Shown here: in pieces, positions 28,344-36,349 of the stretch
Layout of the letters: each line of letters starts with the position of its first letter
Position numbering within the stretch: the stretch's first letter is position 1
NCBI GenBank assembly: GCA_016218815.1
Contig: JACRCX010000133.1
Span: 1-64,000, forward strand
DNA length: 64,000 nt
Direction of reading: 5' to 3'
Origin: Deltaproteobacteria bacterium
GTDB lineage: Bacteria; Myxococcota_A; Polyangia; DRWM01; JAAZOP01
Position numbers and translations under genes: made by a program
The notes under the pieces: model-generated
The model's input: the letters and a program-made list of their open reading frames with translations, nothing else
Told to the model about the DNA's origin: nothing
Databases searched by the model: none

Positions 28344-31070
28344 ATGCCCCCTGACGTAGCGGCGAGGCGCAGCCCGCAGCGAAGCCTGCCCCGAGCCCTG
28401 AGCCAGTCGAAGGGCCGAGGGGCCCAGCGAGCCGAAGGGCAAGCCCGCCGAAGCCGCCTCCTCTCCCGCCTGCGCACGGCGGCGCTCATCGCCGGCTTCT
28501 CCCTCCTCGCCCTGCTCGGTCTGGCCGTCGTCGCCGTGGAGGGGGCGTCGTACTTCGTGGAGCTGCCGGCCGGGCTGGAGCGGCGGGAGGACTCGCTGCG
28601 AATCCTCGACCGCCACGGCGCGCTGCTGCGGGAGGTCCGCTCGGGAAAAGAAACGAAGGCGCGGTGGATCCCGCTCGACCGGATGTCCCCGCACGTGCTC
28701 GCGGCCACGCTGGCCGCCGAGGACCGCCGCTTCTGGGAGCACGGGGGCGTCGACGTGCTGGCCGTCGGGCGGGCGGTCGTGCAGGACGTGCTGGCGGGCG
28801 AGGTCGTGTCCGGCGCGTCGACCATCACGATGCAGCTCGCCAAGCTCCTGCGCGGGGGAGGGCGCACCCTGGGAAACAAGTTCCTCGAGGCCGCGCTGGC
28901 GCGGAAGCTGGAACGGACCTTCGACAAGCGCCGCATCCTGGAGGAGTACCTGAACCGGCTGCCGTACGGGAACGACCTCGAAGGGATCGAGGCGGCCTCG
29001 TGGGGCTACTTTCGCAAGAGCGCGCACGACCTGTCGCTGGGCGAGGCTGCCGCGCTCGCCGCCTTGCCCCGTTCCCCGACGCTCTACGACCCGTACCGCC
29101 AGGCGTCCCAGCTCCGCGCGCGGCGCGACCGGGTCCTCGATCGGATGCTCGCCGCGGGAGCGATCACGGCCGCCGAGCGCCGGCGCGCGGTGGCGGAGCC
29201 GCTGGACGTCCACCCGCCGCTGCGGCGGTTCGAGGCGCCGCACTTCGTGCAGTGGATCCTGGCGGGAGGAGGGACCGGCGAGGTCGCCCGCAAGGATTCC
29301 GGCGCGACCGGGCCCGCCGCGCCCGCGACCGGGTTCCTGCGCACCACGCTCGATCTCGACCTCCAGCGCCGCGTCGAGACCCTCGTGGAACGGACGGCGC
29401 GGGAGCTGCGGCCGCGGGGAGGGGAGGACGCGGCGGTGATCGTGCTGGAGAACGCGACGGGCGAGGTGCTGGCGTACGTCGGCTCGGCCGACTTCTTCGA
29501 TCCCGACGCCGGGCAGGTCGACGGCGTGCGCGCCCTGCGCCAACCGGGCAGCGCGCTCAAGCCGTTGGTCTACGCGCTCGCCTTCCGCTCGGGCTACTCG
29601 CCGGCCTCCGTCCTGCCCGACGTCGCGACGCGGTTCCCCGCGGGCGACGGCGACTGGTTCGAGCCGCGCAACTACGACAACCGCTTCCACGGGCCGGTGC
29701 GGGCGCGCGAGGCGTTGGCCAACAGCTTCAACGTCCCGGCGGTGTACCTGGCGCAGGCGTTGACGCCGGGCAAGCTCCTGGACACGTTCCACGACTTCGG
29801 ACTCGTTATGCTCGATCGGCCCGCCGACCACTACGGCGTCGCCATCGCTCTGGGCGACGGCGAGGTCACCCTGCTGGCGCTGGCCAACGCCTACGCCACC
29901 CTCGCTCGCGGCGGGATCTTCCTTCCGGTGCGGGCCCTTCGTGACGTCCCGCGCGCCGCCGGCTCTCCCGGGTGCGCCTGTGAACCAAGCTCCCCTTCCG
30001 CGTCCTCTTCTTCGCCCCCCATCTGTGTTCATCTGTGTTCATCTGTGGTTTCCTTCTCCTCCGCGTCTCCCGTTCGCGTGGTTTCTTCGCCCGTCGCCTG
30101 GCTGGTGACGGACATCCTCGCCGACCGGCGCGCGCGCCTCGCCGCTTTCGGCGAGGGCAACGTGCTGGAGCTGCCCTTCCGGGTCGCGGCGAAGACGGGG
30201 ACGAGCAAGAACTACCGGGACAACTGGACGGTGGGGTACACGCGCGAGGTCACGGTCGGCGTGTGGGTCGGCAACTTCTCGGGCGCGCCGATGGGCAGCG
30301 TCTCCGGCATCACGGGTGCGGGACCGCTGTTCCGCGAGGTGATGCTGGCGGCCATGGAGGGGCGTACGGCCGAGGAATGGGTGCCGCCCACCGGCGTGCG
30401 GCGCATCCGCGTCTGCGCGTTGTCGGGCGAGCTGGCGGGCCCCGACTGTCCGCACATGGTGGAGGAATGGGCGAGCGACGAGTCCTTGGCCCTTCGTCCG
30501 GTCCCGGTCTGCAGCTACCACCGGGCGATGTCCGTCGACGTCCGGACGGGTTTGCTGGCCGGCCCCGGCTGCCCGGCGGAGGACGTGGTGCGTCGCGTGT
30601 TCGAGTCGTATCCGCCGGGGTTTGCGGAGTGGGCCCACGACGCGGCGCGTCCGTTGCCGCCGGCGGGGTATTCGCCGCTGTGCCCGGCGGCGGAGGACTT
30701 CGGAGGCGGCCCGGACGTCGCGGGCGAGCCCGGCTGCGGGCCCGTCGCCTCCGCAAGCGCCGGCTCGTGCGCGTCCGCCGGTACCTCCGGCGGCGCACCG
30801 GCGCCGGCGGTGGTGCTGACGTCCCCGCCGGACGGCGCCCACTACTCGATCGACCCCGACGTGCGGCGGGAGCTGCAGACCGTCGAGTTGCGGGCACAGG
30901 TCCGGAATGCCGGCGAGGGGACCGCGGTGCGTTTCTACGTCGACGACCGGCTCGTGGCGGAATCGCGCGCCCCGTTCCGTGCGTCCTGGCCGCTGGAGGA
31001 GGGCACGCACCGCATCTCGGCGCGCTCCGGCGACGCCGCGGACGGCGTCGTCATCCACGTGCAACCGTAG
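28344..31070 (+). CDS. pbpC: Penicillin-binding protein 1C with a repeat-derived insertion
   Basis: A 908-residue bifunctional cell-wall synthase anchored by one helix (about 47-68, TAALIAGFSLLALLGLAVVA). The GT51 glycosyltransferase has Glu126 in AAEDRRFWEHGGVD and GASTITMQLAKLL. The transpeptidase has Ser403/Lys406 in RQPGSALKPL, SFN in ANSFNVPAVYLAQ and Lys617 in AAKTGTSKNYRDNW. A C-terminal BiPBP_C-like beta domain closes it (VVLTSPPDGAHYSIDPDVR). Two oddities come from repeats. The Arg-rich cytosolic head (residues 9-38) is encoded by a CCTGAGC..GTCGAAGGG-type repeat. Residues about 541-588, between LARGGIF and SSPVAWLVTDIL, contain an in-frame copy of the ATCTGTGTTC repeat (ICVHLCSSVV from residue 560), making this loop roughly 30-35 residues longer than usual. 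Catalytic motifs are intact, so activity is probably retained. It follows the macroglobulin gene. Confidence 0.93.
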   Translation: MPPDVAARRSPQRSLPRALSQSKGRGAQRAEGQARRSRLLSRLRTAALIAGFSLLALLGLAVVAVEGASYFVELPAGLERREDSLRILDRHGALLREVRSGKETKARWIPLDRMSPHVLAATLAAEDRRFWEHGGVDVLAVGRAVVQDVLAGEVVSGASTITMQLAKLLRGGGRTLGNKFLEAALARKLERTFDKRRILEEYLNRLPYGNDLEGIEAASWGYFRKSAHDLSLGEAAALAALPRSPTLYDPYRQASQLRARRDRVLDRMLAAGAITAAERRRAVAEPLDVHPPLRRFEAPHFVQWILAGGGTGEVARKDSGATGPAAPATGFLRTTLDLDLQRRVETLVERTARELRPRGGEDAAVIVLENATGEVLAYVGSADFFDPDAGQVDGVRALRQPGSALKPLVYALAFRSGYSPASVLPDVATRFPAGDGDWFEPRNYDNRFHGPVRAREALANSFNVPAVYLAQALTPGKLLDTFHDFGLVMLDRPADHYGVAIALGDGEVTLLALANAYATLARGGIFLPVRALRDVPRAAGSPGCACEPSSPSASSSSPPICVHLCSSVVSFSSASPVRVVSSPVAWLVTDILADRRARLAAFGEGNVLELPFRVAAKTGTSKNYRDNWTVGYTREVTVGVWVGNFSGAPMGSVSGITGAGPLFREVMLAAMEGRTAEEWVPPTGVRRIRVCALSGELAGPDCPHMVEEWASDESLALRPVPVCSYHRAMSVDVRTGLLAGPGCPAEDVVRRVFESYPPGFAEWAHDAARPLPPAGYSPLCPAAEDFGGGPDVAGEPGCGPVASASAGSCASAGTSGGAPAPAVVLTSPPDGAHYSIDPDVRRELQTVELRAQVRNAGEGTAVRFYVDDRLVAESRAPFRASWPLEEGTHRISARSGDAADGVVIHVQP
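28385..28414 (+). repeat. CCTGAGC..GTCGAAGGGC-type dispersed repeat inside the pbpC start
   Basis: CCTGAGCCAGTCGAAGGGC here matches the complement of 36311-36340 at 17 of 19 bases, and both copies have GCCTGCCC just before the core. Here it is translated as part of the N-terminal cytosolic tail of PBP1C. Confidence 0.65.
30021..30065 (+). repeat. 10-bp-period dispersed repeat inside pbpC
   Basis: ATCTGTGTTC twice, then ATCTGTGGTT and the tail TTCCTTCTCCTCCGCG. The same tail follows the right arms at 38293 and 43111. It is in frame (first codon is residue 560) and carries no stop. Confidence 0.9.
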
Positions 31071-31463
31071 GGGATGGCAAGCCTGGGGACGCGATCAGGC
31101 GTGGCCAGGGCGAGACCTTTCCGCCGCTTGCAAGGCGGCGCGGGCGAGAAAACACACCGGGGCGCTATCTCGCCAGTCCCCGAGGTCCGAACTTCGGGCT
31201 TCAGCGCGCGGCTGGAGCAACCAGCGCAGCCGCGCCCTGAAGGGCGCGGTCGGTTTTGGCAACTGAGCGCCCCATCGGGAAAAAAGCTGTGCGCGGCGGT
31301 GTCCGGTCCGACGCCTGGGCGGCCCCGGCAGGGTCGTCGAGGGCCATTCCTTGCATACTCCTTGTGCGCCAGCGTGGCGCCCCGTAAACTGACGAAGCTG
31401 GTTCGACGCCACGCAGCGGGGGAGCGAAGTCGCTCCTCCGGCCAGCGGGCCGAGGAGGGCACC
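31071..31463. other. Non-coding gap with an IS200-end-like hairpin
   Basis: No gene is seen in these 393 bases. At 31230-31249 lies CCGCGCCC-TGAA-GGGCGCGG followed by TCGGTTTT, closely resembling the IS200 right-end hairpin at 8819 (CCACGCCC-TCT-GGGCGTGG then TCGTTTAC). A weaker stem CCGCC..GGCGG lies near 31121. This may be a decayed or non-autonomous IS200-related end, or a terminator for pbpC. A promoter for the next gene lies at 31362. Confidence 0.5.
31362..31390 (+). promoter_or_regulatory. Possible promoter for the small lipoprotein genes
   Basis: TTGTGC (31362-31367), 17-base spacer, TAAACT (31385-31390), about 74 bases before the GTG at 31464. The -35 box is only fair. Confidence 0.35.
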
Positions 31464-31991
31464 GTGCCAGACCGTCGTCCGGCGGCGTTCGTCAGTCGCG
31501 GTTGCTTCGCCCCGGGCATGCTACTCGTGTCTCTTGTCGCGTGCGGACCCGGAGAGAGTGTCGACCCGTACCTCACTCGGTGGTTCCGCCCGTGCTCGAC
31601 CGACGAGGAATGCGCTGCCGAGCCGACGTTCGCCGACCGTGGCCCCTTCCCCCCGCTCTGCATCGCCGGGATGTGCCAGGTCACCGAATCGCACCGGTGT
31701 GATACGGATGACGACTGTGCGGACGTCGGCGAACCGCCGGGAGCAACCAGGCCACCTCGGTGCGGCACGGTGTTCGGCGGAGATCCACGTCTGTGCGATG
31801 CGGCGTGGTCGGATGCGCTCGACTGCTGGTGGGACGGACAACCGACTTGCTACTTCACCACCTGTCACGACTCGGCTCCGTGCGCGCCAGTGGGAGCCGA
31901 CCCGTCGGGGTTCGTGTGCCGCGGAGACGGGGTCTACCCGTACAAGATCACGCTTTGCCTTCCCCTTCCGGATGGTGGTTCCGATGGCTGA
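31464..31991 (+). CDS. Small Cys-rich lipoprotein of unknown function
   Basis: The start is a GTG at 31464 with GAGGAGG before it; the frame is open upstream but carries no other good start. The 175-residue product has a lipoprotein signal (GMLLVSLVAC, lipid Cys27). It is then dense in Cys pairs of the type found in secreted myxobacterial proteins: CSTDEECAAEPTF, CDTDDDCADVG, CYFTTCHDSAPCAP. No known domain is recognised. It is first of three small lipoprotein genes in a row and shares style, but not clear homology, with the next two. It is probably attached to the outer membrane. Confidence 0.7.
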   Translation: MPDRRPAAFVSRGCFAPGMLLVSLVACGPGESVDPYLTRWFRPCSTDEECAAEPTFADRGPFPPLCIAGMCQVTESHRCDTDDDCADVGEPPGATRPPRCGTVFGGDPRLCDAAWSDALDCWWDGQPTCYFTTCHDSAPCAPVGADPSGFVCRGDGVYPYKITLCLPLPDGGSDG

Positions 31992-32136
31992 AGAGATGAG
32001 GCACGGCCCTTCTCAACGGAGCCGAGCGACCCCGTCGGCGAACCGTCGGTGGGTCGCGCCGTCCGTGATGGTTCAGGGCAGTCGGGCCGCGTCCTGGTTC
32101 GACACGACTGCACGTCCAGGCCGGGGGTTCGCCGAC

Positions 32137-32613
32137 ATGCTGCGGCTGCAACTTCGGGCGTTGGCGTTGGCGGCAGGGTTCGGATGTTGCCCGGCACCGG
32201 GACCCGTTCCGGACGCCGCGGCGGAAGCGGCGGACGAAGGGACATCGGCACCTGACGTCGCGGATACGCGGGAGTGGGAGGCGGTCGATCCCTGTTGCGT
32301 CTACCCAGGCGAGTTCCCCATCGGCACGGTTCGGTGCGACGAGCGATTCCCGGAATGCCCGCCCGGCTTCCCCTACTGCTGCACAATCTCGTGCGGGTGC
32401 ACCCTCAGCTACGAGGAAACGGGTTGCTGTCGGGACCTGAGTTGCGGTGCCGGGATCTGCATCGAGACCATCGAGGGCTCGGACAGGTCCTTCTGCATCA
32501 TCGGACCGGAGTACGCCTGCCCCGCGGAGAAACCGTTCTGCTGTACGAGGGGGGCCGGTCTCACCTACTGCGCCGACCATGAGCTCCATGGATGGCGCTG
32601 TTTCACGTTGTGA
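32137..32613 (+). CDS. Small Cys-rich lipoprotein, paralogue A
   Basis: A 158-residue secreted protein starting at ATG 32137 (GGGGG upstream). The signal is MLRLQLRALALAAGFGCC; the lipobox AGFGC is imperfect but the double Cys and the spacer PAPGPVPDAAAEAADEG suggest a lipoprotein. The mature part has a two-half Cys pattern: VDPCCVYPGEFPIGTVRC, FPYCCTISCGC, CCRDLSCGAGIC and KPFCCTRGAGLTYCAD. Its last 25 residues align with the end of the next gene product (FCCT....YCAD..xxWxC), so the pair is a tandem duplication. Function unknown. It ends in a TGATG overlap with the next gene. Confidence 0.68.
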   Translation: MLRLQLRALALAAGFGCCPAPGPVPDAAAEAADEGTSAPDVADTREWEAVDPCCVYPGEFPIGTVRCDERFPECPPGFPYCCTISCGCTLSYEETGCCRDLSCGAGICIETIEGSDRSFCIIGPEYACPAEKPFCCTRGAGLTYCADHELHGWRCFTL

Positions 32614-33155
32614 TGGACGGAATGCCCGGCACGCGGAATCCCGCTCGCGCCCCCTGGCGCACAGGGGCGCTGTCCGTCCTGCTTCCCATGGCCGCCACCT
32701 GCTACTCGTCGCGCGGGCAGCCCGATTCCGGTGACCAGGCCGCGGCCGGCGATGCGTTCGGAGATGCGGAAGAGGGCGTCGCGTTGGACGGGGCGGCGGA
32801 CGCCGTGGCCTGGGACCCCCTTCCGGACGGGTGCGGTCCAGCATTTCCGGCGGGAAGTGTCCAGTGCCTGGATGGAGTGCTCTGCCCCACCCCGTGGACC
32901 CAGTGCTGCGCGACGTTCCTTTGCGGGGACGGTCACGCGCCCGTTCGCGCCTGCTGCGGCGAGGAGCGGTGCAACGAGGTCGCCCCGCGATCGACGTACG
33001 TCTGTCGCGGGGCGCCCCACGAGGGCGAAGGGATGCGCGCCGAGTCCTGCGGCGCCTGCCCGGACGATTTGCCGTTCTGCTGTACCGCCGCTGGAGACTA
33101 CGTCCTGTGCGCCGACCGCGACATGGATACGTGGATCTGCGCTGGTCCGCGTTGA
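32613..33155 (+). CDS. Small Cys-rich lipoprotein, paralogue B
   Basis: A 180-residue protein. The ATG at 32613 overlaps the previous stop (TGATG), which favours it over the in-frame ATG 21 bases earlier. The signal GALSVLLPMAATC gives lipid Cys around residue 30. After an acidic Ala/Asp spacer (DQAAAGDAFGDAEEG) comes the same Cys-rich half-domain pair as in the preceding gene: CGPAFPAGSVQC, TQCCATFLCGDG, RACCGEERC and LPFCCTAAGDYVLCADRDMDTW. It is clearly a paralogue by duplication. Translation is coupled with the previous gene. No role can be assigned; it faces the DUF4143 gene convergently with 51 bases between. Confidence 0.7.
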   Translation: MDGMPGTRNPARAPWRTGALSVLLPMAATCYSSRGQPDSGDQAAAGDAFGDAEEGVALDGAADAVAWDPLPDGCGPAFPAGSVQCLDGVLCPTPWTQCCATFLCGDGHAPVRACCGEERCNEVAPRSTYVCRGAPHEGEGMRAESCGACPDDLPFCCTAAGDYVLCADRDMDTWICAGPR

Positions 33156-33206
33156 CCACCGGTATCGGGGATCATCTGCCCGTGAGGGACCAAGCAGCCG
33201 GCGGGG

Positions 33207-34382
33207 CTACGCCAGCGTGCCCGCCCACAACCGCGCGCAGAACTCGCGCCACGGAAGGATCTCGACGCCGTCGTCGGTCGTCCGCGCAGCGGGCTCGCGG
33301 CTCACGACGATGGCACGGCCCACGGGGCGTTCCTCGCGCAGGGCTCGCAGGCCGCGCAGATCCTCTCCGCGCACCTCCGTCGCCGACTTCGCCTCGATCG
33401 CCAGCGCCATGTCCCCCACGATCAGGTCCACCTCGAACCCGGAGCTGGTCCTCCAGAAGCTCAGCGGATCGTCCCGTCCGCCATACGACAGGAACGCCCG
33501 AACCTCGTTGATCACGAAATGCTCGAACGCCCGCCCGTACACGTCGGTGCCCGCGACGACCGCCTCAAGTCCGGGATGGAGCTGGTTGGCGACCCCGATG
33601 TCGAACACGTAGAACTTGGCCGTCTCGACCAGACGGCGCTTGGCCTGCCTGCGCCACGGCGCCAGCTCGAAGCCCAGAAGGGTGTCCTCCAGGATCCGGT
33701 AGTAGCCCCGTACCGTGCGCGGCGACACCCCGCACTCGCGACCCGCGTTCGCGTAGTTGAGCTGCCGGCCGTGCGTCAGGCCCACGGTCTGCAGGAACCT
33801 CGAGAACGCGGGGATGTTGCGCGTCACCGCCTCGTCGATGATCTCCTGCTTGAGATACGTGCTGACGTACGAGCGGAGCAGCGGTCGCGGATCGTCGACG
33901 AGGTAGTGCACCGGAAGTCCCCCATGCCGCAGCATCCGGTCCAGATCGAGGTCCGGCAACTCCGCCGTCGTCAGCGGCAGCAGATGCGCCTCGACGGCAC
34001 GTCCCCCGAGCAGGTTCGCCGCACCGCGCCGGAGCTTCCGGGCGCTCGAGCCGCAGAGGATGAAGCGCGTCGCCGTGTGCTCCAGCAGCCAGTGGATTTC
34101 CTCGATCACCCCCGGTGCCTTCTGGACCTCATCGACGATGACCAGCGTCGGAGTCGCGGCCAGGACCTCCTCCCGCAGGAGTCGCGGGCGGACGGCCAAC
34201 GCCGCGGCGACATCGGTGTCGAGGAGGTCGTACCGCTTCGCGTTCGGGTACCTCTGTTCCAGGAGCGTCGTCTTCCCGGTCTGTCGCGGTCCGAACAGGA
34301 AGACCGCGCTGGACCCGGTCAACGGGTTCCTGACAGCAGGAAGTTCAAGTCTTCTCTCGATGATAGGAATTCGGTCGTCCAT
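33207..34382 (-). CDS. AAA_14/DUF4143 ATPase
   Basis: A 391-residue protein taken from MDDRIPIIERRLELPAV (ATG 34380-34382); a TTG 14 codons earlier is also open but would put a 10-bp palindrome inside the gene. The N-terminal AAA_14 domain has Walker A GPRQTGKTTLL and Walker B LVIVDEVQKAPG, then the GSSARKLRRG sensor segment. The C-terminal DUF4143 part has a nuclease-like fold (FWRTSSGFEVDLIVGDMALAIEAKSA, with the D..E..K arrangement). The family is common on mobile or accessory regions and its job is unknown. It is a lone gene, convergent with the lipoproteins. The perfect inverted repeat at 34383-34408 touches its start codon and may be an operator. Confidence 0.88.
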   Translation of the reverse strand: MDDRIPIIERRLELPAVRNPLTGSSAVFLFGPRQTGKTTLLEQRYPNAKRYDLLDTDVAAALAVRPRLLREEVLAATPTLVIVDEVQKAPGVIEEIHWLLEHTATRFILCGSSARKLRRGAANLLGGRAVEAHLLPLTTAELPDLDLDRMLRHGGLPVHYLVDDPRPLLRSYVSTYLKQEIIDEAVTRNIPAFSRFLQTVGLTHGRQLNYANAGRECGVSPRTVRGYYRILEDTLLGFELAPWRRQAKRRLVETAKFYVFDIGVANQLHPGLEAVVAGTDVYGRAFEHFVINEVRAFLSYGGRDDPLSFWRTSSGFEVDLIVGDMALAIEAKSATEVRGEDLRGLRALREERPVGRAIVVSREPAARTTDDGVEILPWREFCARLWAGTLA

Positions 34383-34408
34383 GTACCGATTTTCATGCAA
34401 ATCGGTAC
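34383..34408. promoter_or_regulatory. Perfect 10-bp palindrome at the start of the ATPase gene
   Basis: GTACCGATTT (34383-34392), six bases TCATGC, then AAATCGGTAC (34399-34408). It abuts the ATG on the minus strand. It is much more AT-rich than its surroundings and dyad-symmetric, as expected of a dimeric repressor site. It could instead be a hairpin at the start of a leaderless message. Confidence 0.65.
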
Positions 34409-34460
34409 CATCGTCAACGATCAAGCTGGATCGCGTTCTGCCGCCCGCGCCGCGCCTCGC

Positions 34461-35663
34461 CTAGTCCTTTTCCTTGATCGAGCCGGGGTCGATGGTGACG
34501 CGGAGGGTCTGGCGCTGCTTGTCGTCGGTCGGTTGCGTGCTCGGGCGCACGGTGCCCGAACGCTCGCCTTCCTGCAGGAGCTGCTGGTAGCCGGCCTGCA
34601 GCGCGGCCTCGTCGGCCGGCGCCATGCGCACGAACTGGACGCCGATGCCCGGGGGGTACATCGGCCCCTGGGTGGCCCCCAGCTCCTTGCGCCACATCAC
34701 CTGCGCGTCGACGCCGACGAGCCCCTCGCCGTGGGGCGGCCGGAAGCGCACGTGCAGGAGCGTCCCCATGGGCGGCGGGACCAGCGTACGGACGTACAGC
34801 CCGGTGCGGTTGATGTTGTACGAGTAGGCCCAGATCGTGTCGGGCGCACCGTCGGCCCAGAAGGCGACGGGCGCGCCGTGCAGCAGGCGCGGCGACCGGC
34901 GGGCCTCGACGGCGCCGGGCTGCAGCAGATCGTTCAGGGCGAAGATGATGTTCTCCGGCGGGCCGCTGCGGCTGTACACGGTCGCGCGTCCGTGCGCCTG
35001 CATCGCGGCGCGTGCGGCCTCGCGCCGCTCGGGGTCGGTGACGAACAGCCACGGGATGTCGCGTCCCTTGGGCTCGTGCCGCGCCGCCCCTAGCGTCCCG
35101 GACTCGTCGTCAGGGGGCAGCGGGCCGTCGACGATCACCGCCCGCGGCGCGGAACCCTGGCGGAGCTGCTGCAACAGCTCGTCGCGGTTGGAGGCGAACG
35201 ACAAGTCGAAGCCCCAGCGGCGGACGATGCGCGCGATCAGGATCCGTCGCGCGCGATCCTCGCCGGCCAGGACGAGGCGGCCGGAGGGGGCCCGCAAGCC
35301 GCTCCAGGGATCGCCCTTGGACAGCGCCAGCGCGCGCTCGCGGATCTGGTGGGCGGCCGAGGCGACGAGGAAGTCATCGATGCCGAGGCGGAAGTGGCGG
35401 TCGAGGTCGTCGCGGAGCGGATCGCGCACGACGACCAGGATCGGCAGGTTCTCGGTGCGCTCCGCCCCGCGCAGCAGCGCCGCCAGCTCCTCGAGCGGCG
35501 CGAAGGCGCCGTCGACCGCGACGCCCAGCGCCCGCTCGCGGGCTGCCTGCGCCGCCTCTGCGGGCGTGGACGCGGCGACCATCTCGAAGCCGCCCGCCGC
35601 CAACGCGTTCCGCGCGACGTCCGACCAACTCGCGCTCTCCGGCACGATGACGATTCGACTCAC
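34461..35663 (-). CDS. Response-regulator-like protein with C-terminal PilZ domain
   Basis: A 400-residue soluble protein starting at GTG (35661-35663) with GGAGGGATG before it. It has two receiver-like halves. The first (MSRIVIVPESASWSDVARNA to about 120) has a possible Asp in VAVDGAF. The second (RLVLAGEDRARRILIARIV) has VIVDGPLP. Neither shows a full acidic pocket clearly, so one or both may be pseudo-receivers. From about 255 a PilZ domain follows: RRSPRLL for the arginine switch, NINRTGLYV for the NxSxxG-type motif and GIGVQFVRM at the end. PilZ domains bind cyclic di-GMP. It is next to a second PilZ gene on the same strand with 85 bases between, and opposite an HD-GYP gene. Confidence 0.78.
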   Translation of the reverse strand: MSRIVIVPESASWSDVARNALAAGGFEMVAASTPAEAAQAARERALGVAVDGAFAPLEELAALLRGAERTENLPILVVVRDPLRDDLDRHFRLGIDDFLVASAAHQIRERALALSKGDPWSGLRAPSGRLVLAGEDRARRILIARIVRRWGFDLSFASNRDELLQQLRQGSAPRAVIVDGPLPPDDESGTLGAARHEPKGRDIPWLFVTDPERREAARAAMQAHGRATVYSRSGPPENIIFALNDLLQPGAVEARRSPRLLHGAPVAFWADGAPDTIWAYSYNINRTGLYVRTLVPPPMGTLLHVRFRPPHGEGLVGVDAQVMWRKELGATQGPMYPPGIGVQFVRMAPADEAALQAGYQQLLQEGERSGTVRPSTQPTDDKQRQTLRVTIDPGSIKEKD

Positions 35664-35748
35664 GGCATCCCTCCTGCAGGGCGTACCTGCCTCCGCCCAC
35701 GGCTCCCGGCGCCGGAGCCCGCGTCGCGCGGTGCGGCGCCGTTCCGGG

Positions 35749-36225
35749 TCATCTTCCGTGCGGTCCGCCGCGGTCCGGCGACGCGGTGCCCGTCGCCGGC
35801 AGCACGACGAACGGAGGATTCGACGCCGGCCGTGGCGGCAGCGGCGGCGGTTCCCCCGACCGGGCGGCGGCCTGCTCGACGAGTCGTACGACGGCCGCCC
35901 GGGTCGTCTCGTCGAGGTCGATGAATTCGAGTCCGAAGCCCCATTCGGCCGGCGGGCCGTCGCCGACGATCCGCACGACGCGCGCACGCACGGGGACGTT
36001 CTGCAATTCCTCCTGCGTGAACAGCTCCAGCTCCAGGATTTCGGCGACGTGGACCCGTCGCAGCGACTTCTCGTCCGCCGCGCGCACGAACGCGCCGGAG
36101 ACGCTGACGTTGCCCAGGTCCATGACGTGCGTGGTGGCCATGCGCCGGAAGCGCACCTGGGCGAGGATCTCGAACCGCGGATGTCGTCGCCGGTCGCCGG
36201 ACGCCGGCTGCGTCGTGGATTCCAT
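35749..36225 (-). CDS. PilZ-domain protein
   Basis: A 158-residue cyclic-di-GMP receptor-type protein. The start MESTTQPASGDRRRHPRFEI leads straight into the RxxxR motif (RRRHPRFE), and the NxSxxG motif is NVSVSGAFV. The closing strand WGFGLEFIDLDE is also typical. The last 50 residues are Pro/Arg-rich and probably disordered. It lies upstream of the receiver/PilZ gene on the same strand and divergent from the HD-GYP-kinase, forming a local c-di-GMP signalling group. In myxobacteria PilZ proteins of this size affect motility or surface behaviour, but no target can be named here. Confidence 0.85.
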   Translation of the reverse strand: MESTTQPASGDRRRHPRFEILAQVRFRRMATTHVMDLGNVSVSGAFVRAADEKSLRRVHVAEILELELFTQEELQNVPVRARVVRIVGDGPPAEWGFGLEFIDLDETTRAAVVRLVEQAAARSGEPPPLPPRPASNPPFVVLPATGTASPDRGGPHGR

Positions 36226-36310
36226 CGCCGCGTATGGTCGCTACCCGTCCCGTTCATGTCAAGCACCGGCCGCTTCCCGCGGTCGAGGCAACGGTGCTAA
36301 GGTGATCAGG

Positions 36311-36340
36311 CGCCCTTCGACGAGCTCAGGGCAGGCGGGA
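36311..36340 (-). repeat. CCTGAGC..GTCGAAGGGC-type dispersed repeat before the HD-GYP gene
   Basis: On the minus strand CCTGAGCTCGTCGAAGGGC preceded by GCCTGCCC, matching the copy in pbpC at 17 of 19 bases. It sits about 10 bases before the ATG of the kinase gene. Confidence 0.65.
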
Positions 36341-36349
36341 CGGCGAGGG

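Noticed and set aside
30035..31240. A 401-residue frame starting MFICGFLLLRVSRS inside pbpC
   Set aside because: The start looks like a signal peptide only because of the repeat; the rest is Arg/Gly shadow of the PBP1C frame, which has all catalytic motifs.
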